Shown here: positions 1 through 10,100 of the stretch, one piece after another
Position numbering within the stretch: the first letter of the stretch is position 1
Layout: each line of letters begins with the position of its first letter
DNA from: Onchidella celtica
Taxonomy: Eukaryota; Mollusca; Gastropoda; Systellommatophora; Onchidiidae
DNA: 64,000 bases
NCBI GenBank assembly: GCA_963931925.1
Contig: OZ007570.1
Span: 37,176,620 to 37,240,619, forward strand
Reading direction: 5' to 3'
The notes under the pieces: model-generated
Told to the model about the DNA's origin: nothing
Databases searched by the model: none
What the model saw: the letters and a program-made list of their open reading frames with translations, nothing else
Program-made: the position numbers and the translations under genes

Positions 1-222
1 CCGGAAACGGAAAACGGCAACGGAAACATTAAAAATCCATCAAATAGTAAAAGAAAGAGTGTTTCCATGTGTACGTCCACACATGACAATATTCTTACTA
101 TTGTCTGACTAGAGTCTACTTGAAGGGTTTTAAATAGATGAAATATTCTTTCTATTTCATTGCTTGAAGGGTTTTGACGTTTCCTTTGCCGTTTCCATTT
201 CTGTACACATGAAAACCCAGCT
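1..222. repeat. Foldback/MITE-like repeat, family F1, copy 1 (cut by window edge)
   Basis: The ends are inverted repeats of a motif built from GGAAACGGCAACGGAAAC, with the complement (GTTTCC...GCCGTTTCC) near 178-200 and a terminal AAAACCCAGC. The interior contains AAAGAAAGAGTGTTTCC, shared with two other copies at 21859-22033 and 33986-34154. The left end lies outside the window. No coding capacity is seen, so this is probably a non-autonomous DNA element. Confidence 0.6.
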
Positions 223-1440
223 TAACACTGAACCGTTTTATCGACCTTTTCAACACCCAAACATCTAATGAAACCAGTGGTCTCTTTACTTTTTGGACCC
301 CAAAACAGAATTTTTTGTTTTCTCTTTTCATATTTTAGTATTCGTTTTCTACATGTGTTTGACTTTTATTTAACTTATTCCCTACTGTAACTTTTGTTGG
401 TGTGGACGGGAACGTAACACTATCCAGTCTGAAATTCAGACGTACTTCAAAGATGTTTTTTCTTTCGCTCAGTATAAACACAAGACATAATACATTAGAC
501 AGTAAAGTAAAGGAAAATCAATGAACCGGGATGGGGTGCACTTTTTTGAGAAGTTGACTTAGATATTAGTGTTGGAAAATCAGTGTCCACTCCAGCCGAA
601 TATTCGGCTTCCCGTAGCGAAGCGAAAATCGACGAGCACAATATTTATCTTACTGTAGCGGATGAGTTAAAAACTCCAGTTCTGGAAAGTGTTTGTTTTA
701 TTTTTGCTGCATTGTTGACACACCTACTTCATCAAATTAGGGGGAGTAAGTCTCTCCAGGTCATTTAACCTCAACAAACAAAGGAAGCAAATGTAAATAC
801 GCTCGCAATGAGTTGAGACTATAATACAAGAAAACAAAGCTATAAAATCATCGAAGTTAATCATTGCAACACTCGCTAAACTGAATTAATGGCTGTCATA
901 TTTTATTATGTTCAGGAATCTGAATGCTTATATGCCAGGAGATCATTATTATCATTTCTATCAATGTCAATAGTCTCTCTTACCGCTTGGAAGTGTGATT
1001 AACTTCAAAAGAAATTTTTCATTCATTCAGCCAGTCAGTGAGAAGACATTCCAATGGGGGCCCGACAAAACACAAAATAAATTGACCAGAAATTAATTAA
1101 TTAATTAAATGAATCGCTAACTTTTAGATTGCTCGCCAATGACAATTCATGCATGGCCTTCGCTGGCTATTAGAGACGCTCACAGACCTATTGGCAGTTG
1201 CACTGACTGGCCCACCCATGGAGGCCAAGCAATTCATCGTCGGCATGAGAGACGTTCTAAAAACGTCACAACTATTTGTTCACATATGTCTCTGCGCCAC
1301 CGTGGCCCAGCCATCTCCACGCCCGAGACTGTTAGTGTAAAAAAAATTCTGCATCCAGCGAACCGATCCGTCACGGCCAAGGAAAAAACAACAACAACAA
1401 ACAACGTATTCGCCAATAGCTTCTTTGTGTTTACCAAGAG
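223..1440. other. Unassigned non-coding sequence
   Basis: Mostly AT-rich sequence with no recognisable gene. A 61-codon open frame at 583-768 (+) matches no family I know and has no splice or coding signature. Short frames at 1139-1437 overlap each other on both strands and look like chance. Confidence 0.4.
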
Positions 1441-1445
1441 TGGGC

Positions 1446-1730
1446 GGACAGCGATTTCGCCCGAGTTTAGTACAATGCGGTCCGTCCATTTCTGGAAGCG
1501 GCAAAGGAAATTTTGACGAACCTATTTCTTTGTTGTCTTTTTTTTTTTTTTCGAGGACAGGACAGATCGATTTCCCGGCCACCCGAAACTGTGATGGACT
1601 CCTTCCTACTAAAACCGGCGATTTCACCCGCGTTTAGTTTAATGGAGTCTGTCCATTTCTGGCAGAGGCAAAGAAGATTTTGACGAACCCACGTTTCTTC
1701 GGGGAGGGGACGGATCGGTTTTCCGGCCCC
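1446..1730 (+). repeat. Imperfect tandem duplication, about 167-bp unit
   Basis: The stretch from 1451 (GCGATTTCGCCC...) recurs from 1618 (GCGATTTCACCC...). Both copies then show a GTCCATTTCTGG motif, a purine-rich segment, TTTTGACGAACC and a final CGGATCG/CAGATCG-TTTCCGGCC block. The offset is 167 bp. The copies differ by many substitutions and a poly-T expansion in the first, so the duplication is old. Confidence 0.6.
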
Positions 1731-1929
1731 GTTGTGTCTCTATGCTCACACTGAGGGTGAGACATGATAATTTACCTCTCTGAATGAGCCACAGTTGTGG
1801 AGTTGAAAATCAAAACTACAAAGTAGTGACTTGACCTAATTAACCATTTAGGGCGTCTCAGAAAGTTGGTCTCGAATACATGCACTGCCTCCAGCATCAA
1901 AATGTTAAAGTGATCGATTGCAGTAATAG

Positions 1930-2218
1930 GGACACTGTAGAGGCAAGGTGCTCGCCTCTCATGCCGAAGGCACCGGGTTCAAATCCGGGCCGATGCAGGC
2001 ATGTTGAAATTTTGGGATCTTTCTCATATTTTTCCTGTCCCTGATCCTATGGGGGTAGGATCGGGCACCTAGTCTTCTCGGATAAGGACGAAAAACTCGG
2101 AGGGCCCGTGTGCACATTGCGCACGTTAAAGATACTTCGGCAGTTGGAAATTGAAAAGAGCAGGCTGAACAGGCCGCTGCCTGGGCAAAATTAGGCAAAA
2201 TTAAATACAATTCACCCG
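1930..2218 (+). mobile_element. tRNA-derived SINE, copy S1 (near full length)
   Basis: The 5' part is tRNA-like, with a perfect RNA polymerase III B box (GGTTCAAATCC, 1976-1986) preceded by an A-box-like GTAGAGGCAAGGTG. The body has GTCCCTGATCCTATGGG, then a core at about 2074-2140 (GGATAAGGACGAAAAACTC, CCCGTGTGCACA, CGCACGTTAAAGATAC) resembling the Nin-DC SINE domain. The 3' part is GAAAAGAGCAGGCTGAACAGG...CCTGGGCAAAATT. Other copies lie at 13855, 39795, 48062, 52183, 54432 and 57490. The Nin-DC assignment is from memory of the motif. Confidence 0.8.
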
Positions 2219-2220
2219 TA

Positions 2221-3240
2221 CCACTCTCTCCCTCCCCCACCTCACCCCCCCCCCCAAGCAACCCGCCGCCGGCGCTGCACTGTGGCCACGACGTGTCTGC
2301 TTCAGCTGTAACTGGGCTACAATGATACAAAGGCAAATTTCCCAAATGGGATTACAGAAGTATACAAATTACAAAAAAATAATTGTGCACATTTTTTAGA
2401 ATGAGCAGGATAAGCACCAATCTTCTCGAAAACTATCTATCCGTTGAATGTATTAGAAGTGTTGCGCTGGCTCACACAAAACATAACGGAACTGATTTAT
2501 TTGTTACATTTTAGCCTGATTCTAAGTTTGCTGCGTTTTGCCTTGTAGTAAGCAGACCAAATAATTGAAAAAAAAAAAATCAATAATTCTGTAGTACTAG
2601 GCCTAGTTGCACTTGTTATCACAAAACTTGCACTCTTCATGATCACTCTTCATAATCACCGTTTTTTTCTTCCTTCAAAATCCGAATGTGCAGCGTGTGG
2701 CTGCCAGCTAACCTCCAGCCACATTTTCAAAGTGTATGGATTTCGCGCACTGTTGTTAATCACAGTTATAATCATAGCTTATATACTCATCGTAGCCGTA
2801 ATCATTGTACATTCAAATGATGTGTCCAGGAAAATAACCCCCATTCCCCCAAACCGGTTGTTGCCAGAAAGATATTTTGAAAAAAAAAATGTGCACAACT
2901 AGTTTGTTTCATATGAGGTCACGGAATTTCCATATCTGCCAAGTTTTATCGGCGGAGGATTCCATGGCGGTCTGCATCTTAGTTTTGGTGACGTGAGCAG
3001 AACATACCGACAGCGCAGGGGTGGTGTTGCTTCAGGAATCAAAACGTGACGTTTGGGGACAGAAGTACATGGCTGTATGTTACATAATAAGCTATAGCTT
3101 GACAAGGAATACAATTCAGTGTTACTTTATTCGGCTTTGTAGTTATTGTATATTACGATCCCCTAACAACACGCAGCCTTAGTTCTTGTTTGTTCTGTGT
3201 CCATTTTCTGAAGAAAAAAAAAGGAGAATCTTTTAGCATA
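2221..3240. other. Unassigned non-coding sequence
   Basis: A C-rich run at about 2245-2260 is followed by AT-rich sequence. Open frames at 2639-2902 (+) and 2899-3114 (-) have no recognisable domain. I see nothing else. Confidence 0.35.
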
Positions 3241-4334
3241 TCTTCTTCTTCTTCTTTAATCCTCTTGATTCCTTGAGGAACATAGGGCCGTAACAACACT
3301 CCTCCAACGCACTCGGTTCTGGCAGGTCCTCCTTACCTCGGTCCATGTCATTCAGGCTGCCTTCGCCTCAGCATCAATACTCCTGCGCCGAGTCTGTTTT
3401 GGTCGACCCACTTTCCGCTTTCCTTGTGGGTTCCAGACCAGAGCCTACCTGGTGACGTTGGATTTAGGCTTTCGTAACGTGTGGCCGATCCATCCCCATT
3501 TCCGTTTCTTTATCTCAGTTTCAATTGGGGTTTGTCTCATCATTTCCCACAGTTCTACGTTGGAGATGACTTCTGGCCACCTGATGTGGGGGATGCATCT
3601 GAGACATCGATTAGTGAATGTCTGCAGCTTTTTTGTGTTGGTTTTCGTCACTCGCCATGTTTCGGAACCATGTAGTGGACAGACTTCACACTGGTGTTGA
3701 ATATCCGGATCTTGTTGTGGAGTGAGAGGATTGTTGATCTCCAGATTGGTCGCACAGTGTTGAAGGGGTAATCTTGCTTTGTTGATTCGGCATTTGATAT
3801 CTTCGTCCGTCCCCCCATCTTTACTGACTACGCTGTCGACATCCTTGATGTGTTCTTGGTGGAGTCGAACTGGATCTTATTGTTTGTTGTTCACCCTTAT
3901 GACCTCTGTCTTCCCCATGTTGATTTGGAGCCCAGTCTTCTCAGTTTCTTCTGCAACGCGGAATATCTTTTCTTGTGTATCTTGTTGATTGTGGGAGAGA
4001 AGGCTGGTGTCATCTGCGAAGTCCAGGTCCTCCAGTTGCTTCATGAAAGTCCATTGGATACCAGTCCTCCTGCCTGCTGAGGACTGTCTCATGACCCAGT
4101 CAATCACCATCAAGAAGATTGTAGGCGAGAGTAAGCAACCTTGCCGGACGCCGGTTTGTGCAGAGAAGGGCTCCGACAGCTTCCTTTCGTGGATGACTTG
4201 ACAGGTGGCATCTTCATACAGTTGTTGGATGATGGTGACGAACTCTGGTGGAAAGCCGTAGCGGTGCATCAGTGTCCAGATGACATCTCTGTTGACACCG
4301 TCGAAGGCCTTCTGAAAGTCCACTAAGACTGTAC
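3241..4334 (-). pseudogene. RTE-like non-LTR retrotransposon, 3' half of a split, decayed copy
   Basis: Minus-strand reverse-transcriptase remnant. Frame 4323-3877 carries the RT palm blocks: DFQKAFDGVNR, then TGVRQGCLLSPTIF, then the catalytic FADD box (in LDFADDTSLLSH), then GLQINMGKTEV. Frame 3651-3445 carries the C-terminal tail ([31 protein letters not shown]). The copy ends in a GAA-rich simple tail (CTTCTTCTTCTTC read on +) at 3243-3256, typical of RTE-type elements. Frames are broken between the blocks. The LTR element is inserted at 4334/4335; the upstream part of the same LINE is at 13348-13628. The RTE assignment is tentative; a non-LTR RT is certain. Confidence 0.85.
4330..4334. 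repeat. Target-site duplication, left copy (TGTAC)
   Basis: The five bases TGTAC directly precede the 5' LTR and recur directly after the 3' LTR at 13348-13352. Five-base duplications are usual for Ty3/gypsy integrases. Confidence 0.9.
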
Positions 4335-5571
4335 TGTCAAGAACAGATTTAATTCATAAATGTTTCCACTGACTAAATTTTGGTGAGAGAGCCGTGAGTA
4401 ATTTTTACAAACGTAATTATTGTGCGAGCCAGCATAACTTGGTCTCGTAAACAATTTGTTTTGAACAGTTTTTTTTTATAATAGATAGACAGAAGGTGTG
4501 GGGAAGGATAGACGGACAGCGTAGGTGTGCATGACAGAGCACTTTTTATATCTCGTGTTTTGAACTAGGTTTAGTAGAGAGGGAAGGGGTGAGTAGGAAT
4601 TAAATGTTATTGAGACGTCTGTTGACGTACAGAAAATACCGTGATCCAGAGTAAAAGCTCGGGGTTTTGAACATGTTAAGAATTTATTGCTATAAAATTA
4701 CATTATATTGTATGAAGTAATTCGACCTTTGATGTCGACCCAAGGTCGTTGCGTAGGGCTGTTACTTAAAATAACTCAGTTCGGCAGCTGAGCTAGAAGT
4801 GGTTGCACCAATCACAATCCAGGAATTAGACGGTAAGCTGCAGATGCAGACCAGTATTTAAGGCCATACAGAACTTAGTTCTGGGCCACATGTAGACAAT
4901 CCATTTACGAGGTGGTCGGCGATAGTCCTCAGCCAGATGAGAGACATAGAGACGCAGTTGAGCAGTCCATTGTGAAGGAGCCTGATTTAAAGCTCCAGAG
5001 CCTAAGCTACTTGGTTTGATATAAACCCACAGCGTTTACATCCAGCGCTCTCACTCCTAGTGAGGGCCGCATGGTGAGAGTCCATACTAATTTGTAATGA
5101 TGAAAGTGAACCGTTCTACTTACTTTTGAAGACAGTTTCAGAGCTACCGCCAGACAACGCATGGTTGTACAAGCATTCTCCATGGCGTGTCTAGAGGAAA
5201 TGTCCATATCATAACATGTCTCATTGAATTAATAGAATTTAAACTGTTATATCCGTCGCCACGTGCGCGGATTCTTTTTGCCATATAACTCATATGACCT
5301 GCAAGTAGTTAGATTGAATACGTTAGTCTTTATAAAAGCTGTAGTTCCATTAGTTAGATTCAGTTGCCTTTGAATTGATATTTATATTTATAATTATATT
5401 TGTTACATTAATTCCTGTAATTAAACTGCCCTACAGTTCTGCTAAAATTGAAAGCAATTGATTTATTTAGTTTTTAGAGTGCAAGTATTTATTTTTGTGT
5501 GTTCGTCGATTGTGGGAGCGGACCTCGAAGAGTGTCAGTCGAAATATCCCCATGTAACCCACATCGCGACA
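4335..5571 (+). repeat. 5' LTR
   Basis: Begins TGTCAAGAACAG and ends CATCGCGACA (TG...CA termini). Identical in length to the 3' LTR at an offset of 7776 bp; one mismatch noticed (4393). A TATAAAAG box at 5331-5338 suggests transcription starts about 25-30 bp further on. AATTAAA-type polyadenylation signals occur near 5418. A 66-codon open frame on the minus strand (5007-5207) is repeated in the other LTR and is not considered a gene. Confidence 0.95.
5331..5338 (+). promoter_or_regulatory. Putative TATA box of the LTR promoter
   Basis: TATAAAAG in the 3' third of the LTR, followed about 30 bp later by TTAGATTCAGTT, an initiator-like stretch. The same sequence is at offset 7776 in the 3' LTR. 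A weaker alternative is GTATTTAAGG near 4855. Confidence 0.4.
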
Positions 5572-5572
5572 C

Positions 5573-5590
5573 TGGAGGGGACACTACACA
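5573..5590 (+). promoter_or_regulatory. Putative primer binding site
   Basis: One base after the LTR end the sequence reads TGGAGGGGACACTACACA. It starts with TGG, as expected for pairing with the CCA end of a tRNA. I could not match the following bases to a specific tRNA. Confidence 0.45.
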
Positions 5591-6968
5591 CCATTGTTTA
5601 GTTTATAGTTTATTTAGATTAGAGTATATCGTTTTTCTCTTTGATTAACTTTTGTTTCTTGTCAGTTTCAGTGCTCACGTGGTCTCGCACGTTGAGCTAG
5701 TTTAAAATTATTTATTATTTAGTTTGTATACTGCTTTCTTCATTATTTGTTCCACATATTTCCGGCTCTCCCATTGACCCGAGGATCGAGGCCAAGGAGA
5801 CGTCAACATAACTGAACGGTGAAAGACAAAAAAGACTGACTGTGGTGTACGCAAAGGCTAAAGGAATCTCCACCAGTTCCTTGAGTTAAGTGATTCCATC
5901 CTAAAATTTTGTCTGCGTCTGGGGAGTTGAGTGTTCCTCCTCGTGTTTTACAGGCTTTTTATACTTTTTCTCTGTGTTTAGGAACTCACGGGCGGTGGCG
6001 AGGGCGTTCTTACGTTTGCGGGTCCCCCCTGCCAAAGTGGTGGCTTGGTCGCAGACTCTGCCGTCTCGACGACAGATTGTGCGGTCTCGCAACACCAGTG
6101 GTTATTGAAACTGTGGGAAGTCGCATTCGCGAGAACGGACTTTGATAGGGATCTGTACACTTTGTTTAGATTGTAGCGTTCCCATCTTCCTCGTTGTTTT
6201 AGGAAGACGTCTCTCTTGTCCTTTTCTCACCTATCTGTAATTATATTCAGAACTTGTAGGGTCTGTTATCGTTCGTCTTTTCTTGTTTGTCTAGCGTCGT
6301 GTTTGGTGTATTTTTTTTTTTCTTTTCATTAGACCTTTATCATTATCGTGTTGGTACATTCCTTTGTTTAATATAATGCCTGTGTGAGTCATGTGTCTAC
6401 ATTGACGCATTGATTGAGTTTATCTGGTTATTGTGACGTATAAGGCTGATACGCCAGAGTATATATTTATATATTGGGAATATTGATTCCCCATTCAAGT
6501 GCAGTTGTGCACCTGCCTTGAATATCCAGTATATAATTACTGAAGTTATTGTTCTTTAAAGAGAACTACCGGTAATAAAATTACCTTGCAATTGCAATTA
6601 TACAAGAGCTATAGAAAAATAGCTAAAAATATTAATCAACGATCTAATATTCGTTGATTCACGTGTATTTATATATTACATCGGCAGTGATAACAGTAAG
6701 GACACTGCGATTTCATTGAAGAAGGAACATTGTTTGTATTTTGTCGTCTACCAGGGACGTCGACCCGACGAGTGCAAATCGCCTCAGGGATTAATAATCG
6801 CGGAGTTAAACAAGTAAATATTTTTTATCGCGTATCGGATTAACGTAAATACTACAGTGATAACATAGTACACTGTCAGACGGGCTATTGCGTGAATTTA
6901 TCCGGATACCTGTCCATTAACATTAATAGATCTCCTGTAGAGACCTATTGTGAGTGTAACTAATCATA
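5591..6968 (+). other. Long 5' leader of the LTR element
   Basis: About 1.4 kb between the putative primer binding site and the likely gag ATG at 6969. Short overlapping frames occur at 5901-6160 but none resembles a protein family. Packaging or translation signals cannot be identified by eye. Confidence 0.6.
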
Positions 6969-7120
6969 ATGGCCGATTACACTTCCTATATAAATTCAGC
7001 GAAGCTGTTAGGCATACCCGAGGACCAGCTGGCTTCTTGGTGCGAGAGTAGACTAAAAGAAGACCTAGCTAGAGAAGAGCGTGCCGCAGATAGAGCCGAG
7101 AAGGCCGCGGAAAAGCGAAC
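6969..7120 (+). CDS. Likely gag N-terminus, out of frame with the remaining polyprotein
   Basis: ATG at 6969 opens a frame (MADYTSYINSAKLLGIPEDQ...) that enters a charged EERAADRAEKAAE segment, the same kind of sequence as the repeats just downstream. At 7109-7114 the run GGAAAAG carries one base more than the equivalent position in the next two repeat units (GGAACG). This frame then degenerates to Arg/Lys-rich sequence and stops at 7337, while the 1474-codon frame takes over. It is either a single-base insertion, a sequencing error in an A run, or slippage. I favour mutation or error. Confidence 0.7.
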
Positions 7121-10100
7121 GACAAAGAGAAATAGAAGAAAGAGCCGAGAAGGCCGCGGAACGCGAACGACAAAGAGAAATAGAAGAAAGAGCCGAGAAG
7201 GCCGCGGAACGCGAACGACAAAGAGAAATAGAAGAAAGAGCCGACAAAGCGGCTCAGCGAGAGCACGAAATTGCCCTAAAGAAATTAGAGCTGCAAGGAA
7301 ACCAACCGACAGCGGCTCCAAGTGTTCCAACGAATAATGTTAAAGCAAAACCAAAGCTTCCAACCTATAATGATAAGGTCGACCAGATCGATTCTTATAT
7401 TCATCGTTTTGAGCTCCACGCGGTAGCCGCTGGATGGGAAAGAACTGAATGGACTTCGTGCCTTGCAAATTTATTAACGGGACGTGCACTTGAAGTATTC
7501 CATGGCCTCAACATCGAGGATTCTAAAAATTACGACATCCTTAAAAAGGCTCTTTTAAAGCGTTTTCAACACACCGAGGACGGTTTTCACCAAAGATTCC
7601 GGACTTGTAAGCCAGACCCGTCCGAAAATTTTTCAACGTACGTCGACCGCCTAAAGCACTACTTAGACCGCTGGATTCAGCTGGCTGGTGTCGCTGACGG
7701 TAATTTTAAAGGGCTTTATGAGCTCGTTCTGAAGTACCAAATATTTAACGCGTGCCATTCAGAACTAGTCTCCCACATTAAAGAGTGGGCACCTAAGACG
7801 TTAGCGGAAATCACGTCCTTAGTAGAACAGTACGCGTCCGCACACCCTAATCGTTCGCTGGCTAAAGCCAAAACTAGCGAACCGTTTTATGCCGGAGTCG
7901 GTGGAACTGCGCCAATGGGTACAAGAAATTCTCGACCAGTTCATCGCCAGACGCCGCCTCCGCGTGCATATTCCGAACCGCCGCCCAATAAAGCTCGCGG
8001 TTTTCCAAGCCGTGCTGGACCTCCCACTCGGGGACATTTTATTCGCTATTCAGGTCCACCCCGTCGTGACGTTAACAAGGGCTACCATTATCAGAGCCCA
8101 CCATGTCCACCTCCTTGGGCATATTATAATAATCCATATAATGCACCTCCAATGCAACCCAGACGTAATATATATGACAGCATTAGGTGTTATCGGTGCA
8201 ATAAACCAGGTCATACGTCAAAATATTGTAGGGTTCAGTTTGAAGCTGCCAATGCTTGCACCGTCATTGTTCCGGCTGCACAGAGTAGCCGTACCGTTGA
8301 AATTACGTCGCCCATGACGGGCACCGTTCCGGTTATGTCGGCCCTCCATCAACACGGGTCATTGACCTTATATGAGGGTCATGTTAACGCCATACCCGCG
8401 TCTGTCTTACGCGATTCAGGTTGCACCACTATCGGTGTTAGGGAATCACTGGTCAGACCGACCCAGCTGATTGAACAACAGGCAACCTGCATTACTTTCG
8501 GGGGCTCCGTCGAGCGATTCCGTCTCGCGGAGATATACATCGACACGCCATTCATTACAGGTGTCGTAACGGCATGCGTATTACCAAATCCGGTCGCCGA
8601 TCTAATTATTGGTAATTTACCACAGGTTAATGATACACCTGACGGCCAGTTAAAAGTTTGGAACGAAAACGTTGCGTGTGTCACCACACGACAACAGTCA
8701 AAACGTCCACCGGATGGTACTTTACAAACCCCTGCGTTTGATTTTAATGTCACGCCTACAGTTTTCTATAAGGAACAACAAAGCGATCCATCACTAAAAC
8801 CGCTGTTTGCGAAAGTTCAGCCTCAGAACCGAAATGCCTCTCCGTTTATCATTAAAAATGAATTATTATACAGAAATTTCCGAAATAAACGTGAGACCAT
8901 TGAACAGCTCGTAGTGCCTAAGTCGTTCCGTCGCGACATTCTGCGTCTCGCGCATGATACATCATTTTCAGGCCATCAAGGTTCAGCCAGAACCAAATCA
9001 CGGATATTGGCTCATTTTTTCTGGCCTGGTGTATACGCGGACGTGAACCGTTTTGTGGCGCGCTGCGATGTATGTCAAAAACGTACACCTAAAGGTAAAG
9101 CATCACGCGCACCCCTTCAGGAGATGCCTCCAGTCTCAACACCATTCGAGCGTGTCGCAGTTGACATAGTAGGTCCTCTTAGTAAATCAGACAGAGGCCA
9201 TCGATTCATCCTTTCGGTAATCGACTACGCGACGCGCTGGCCTGAGGCTATTCCTTTGAGAGACATTACGGCTGACCATGTCGCTGAGGCGCTTGTTACT
9301 ATTTTCTCGCGAGTCGGATTTCCGACCGAGATTCTTTCAGACAGAGGACCACAATTCACCTCTGATCTATACAAAAAGGTACTAGAATTAGCGGGAATTA
9401 AACAGAAATTAACGTCCCCCTATCATCCGCAGTCAAATGGTTGTTGCGAGCGGTGGAATGCGAGCATGAAGTCTATGCTAGCACGCGTATCCGCCGACAA
9501 ACCTGGAGACTGGGACCGTCAGCTCCCCGCTATTCTCTTCGCCTATAGGGAACTCCCGAACGCGTCCACGGGTTTCTCCCCATTTGAGTTATTATACGGA
9601 CGTAAACCACGTGGCCCGATGGCCATACTTAGTCAATTGTTCGCCGGTTCTGAAACCGACGATTATGATACGCGATGCGCGTATCAATATGTTGTCGATC
9701 TCCGACAACGAATTATTAATGCATGCAAAACCGCTCTGCAATTTGCATGCGCTAGAGCGAGTTCTTCAAAATTTTATCGCGATCAGGGCGCCCAAATGCG
9801 CGCCTTGTCCGTCGGAGATCTGACACTTGTTCTTTTGCCGCAAACGCAAAACAAACTCCTTCTAACTTGGAAGGGACCATACAGAGTCCTTAAGAGACTC
9901 TCCAGAGTGAATTATTTGATAGATATTCGTGGGCAGAGGAAAATATTTCATATTAATATGCTGAAAAAGTACCTGCCTAGCGATGATCGTCGTAACAACT
10001 CCGTTCATGTCGTCCCAAGGGCCAACGCGGCTTTAGTTACTGTCGACGACGAGGACCCTTTGAGTATCGACAAATCGTTGCCCATATTACAGGCCACCGA

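Noticed and set aside
1139-1637. Overlapping frames of up to 125 codons on both strands
   Set aside because: They run through the imperfect tandem duplication and poly-T/poly-A runs; no domain.
1976-1986. Possible tRNA genes at SINE heads (also near 48380 and 54475)
   Set aside because: The B box is good but acceptor and anticodon stems cannot be formed; the sequences continue into SINE bodies.
5007-5207. 66-codon minus frame, duplicated at 12783-12983
   Set aside because: Identical only because both copies lie in the LTRs; no domain and no sign of an antisense gene.
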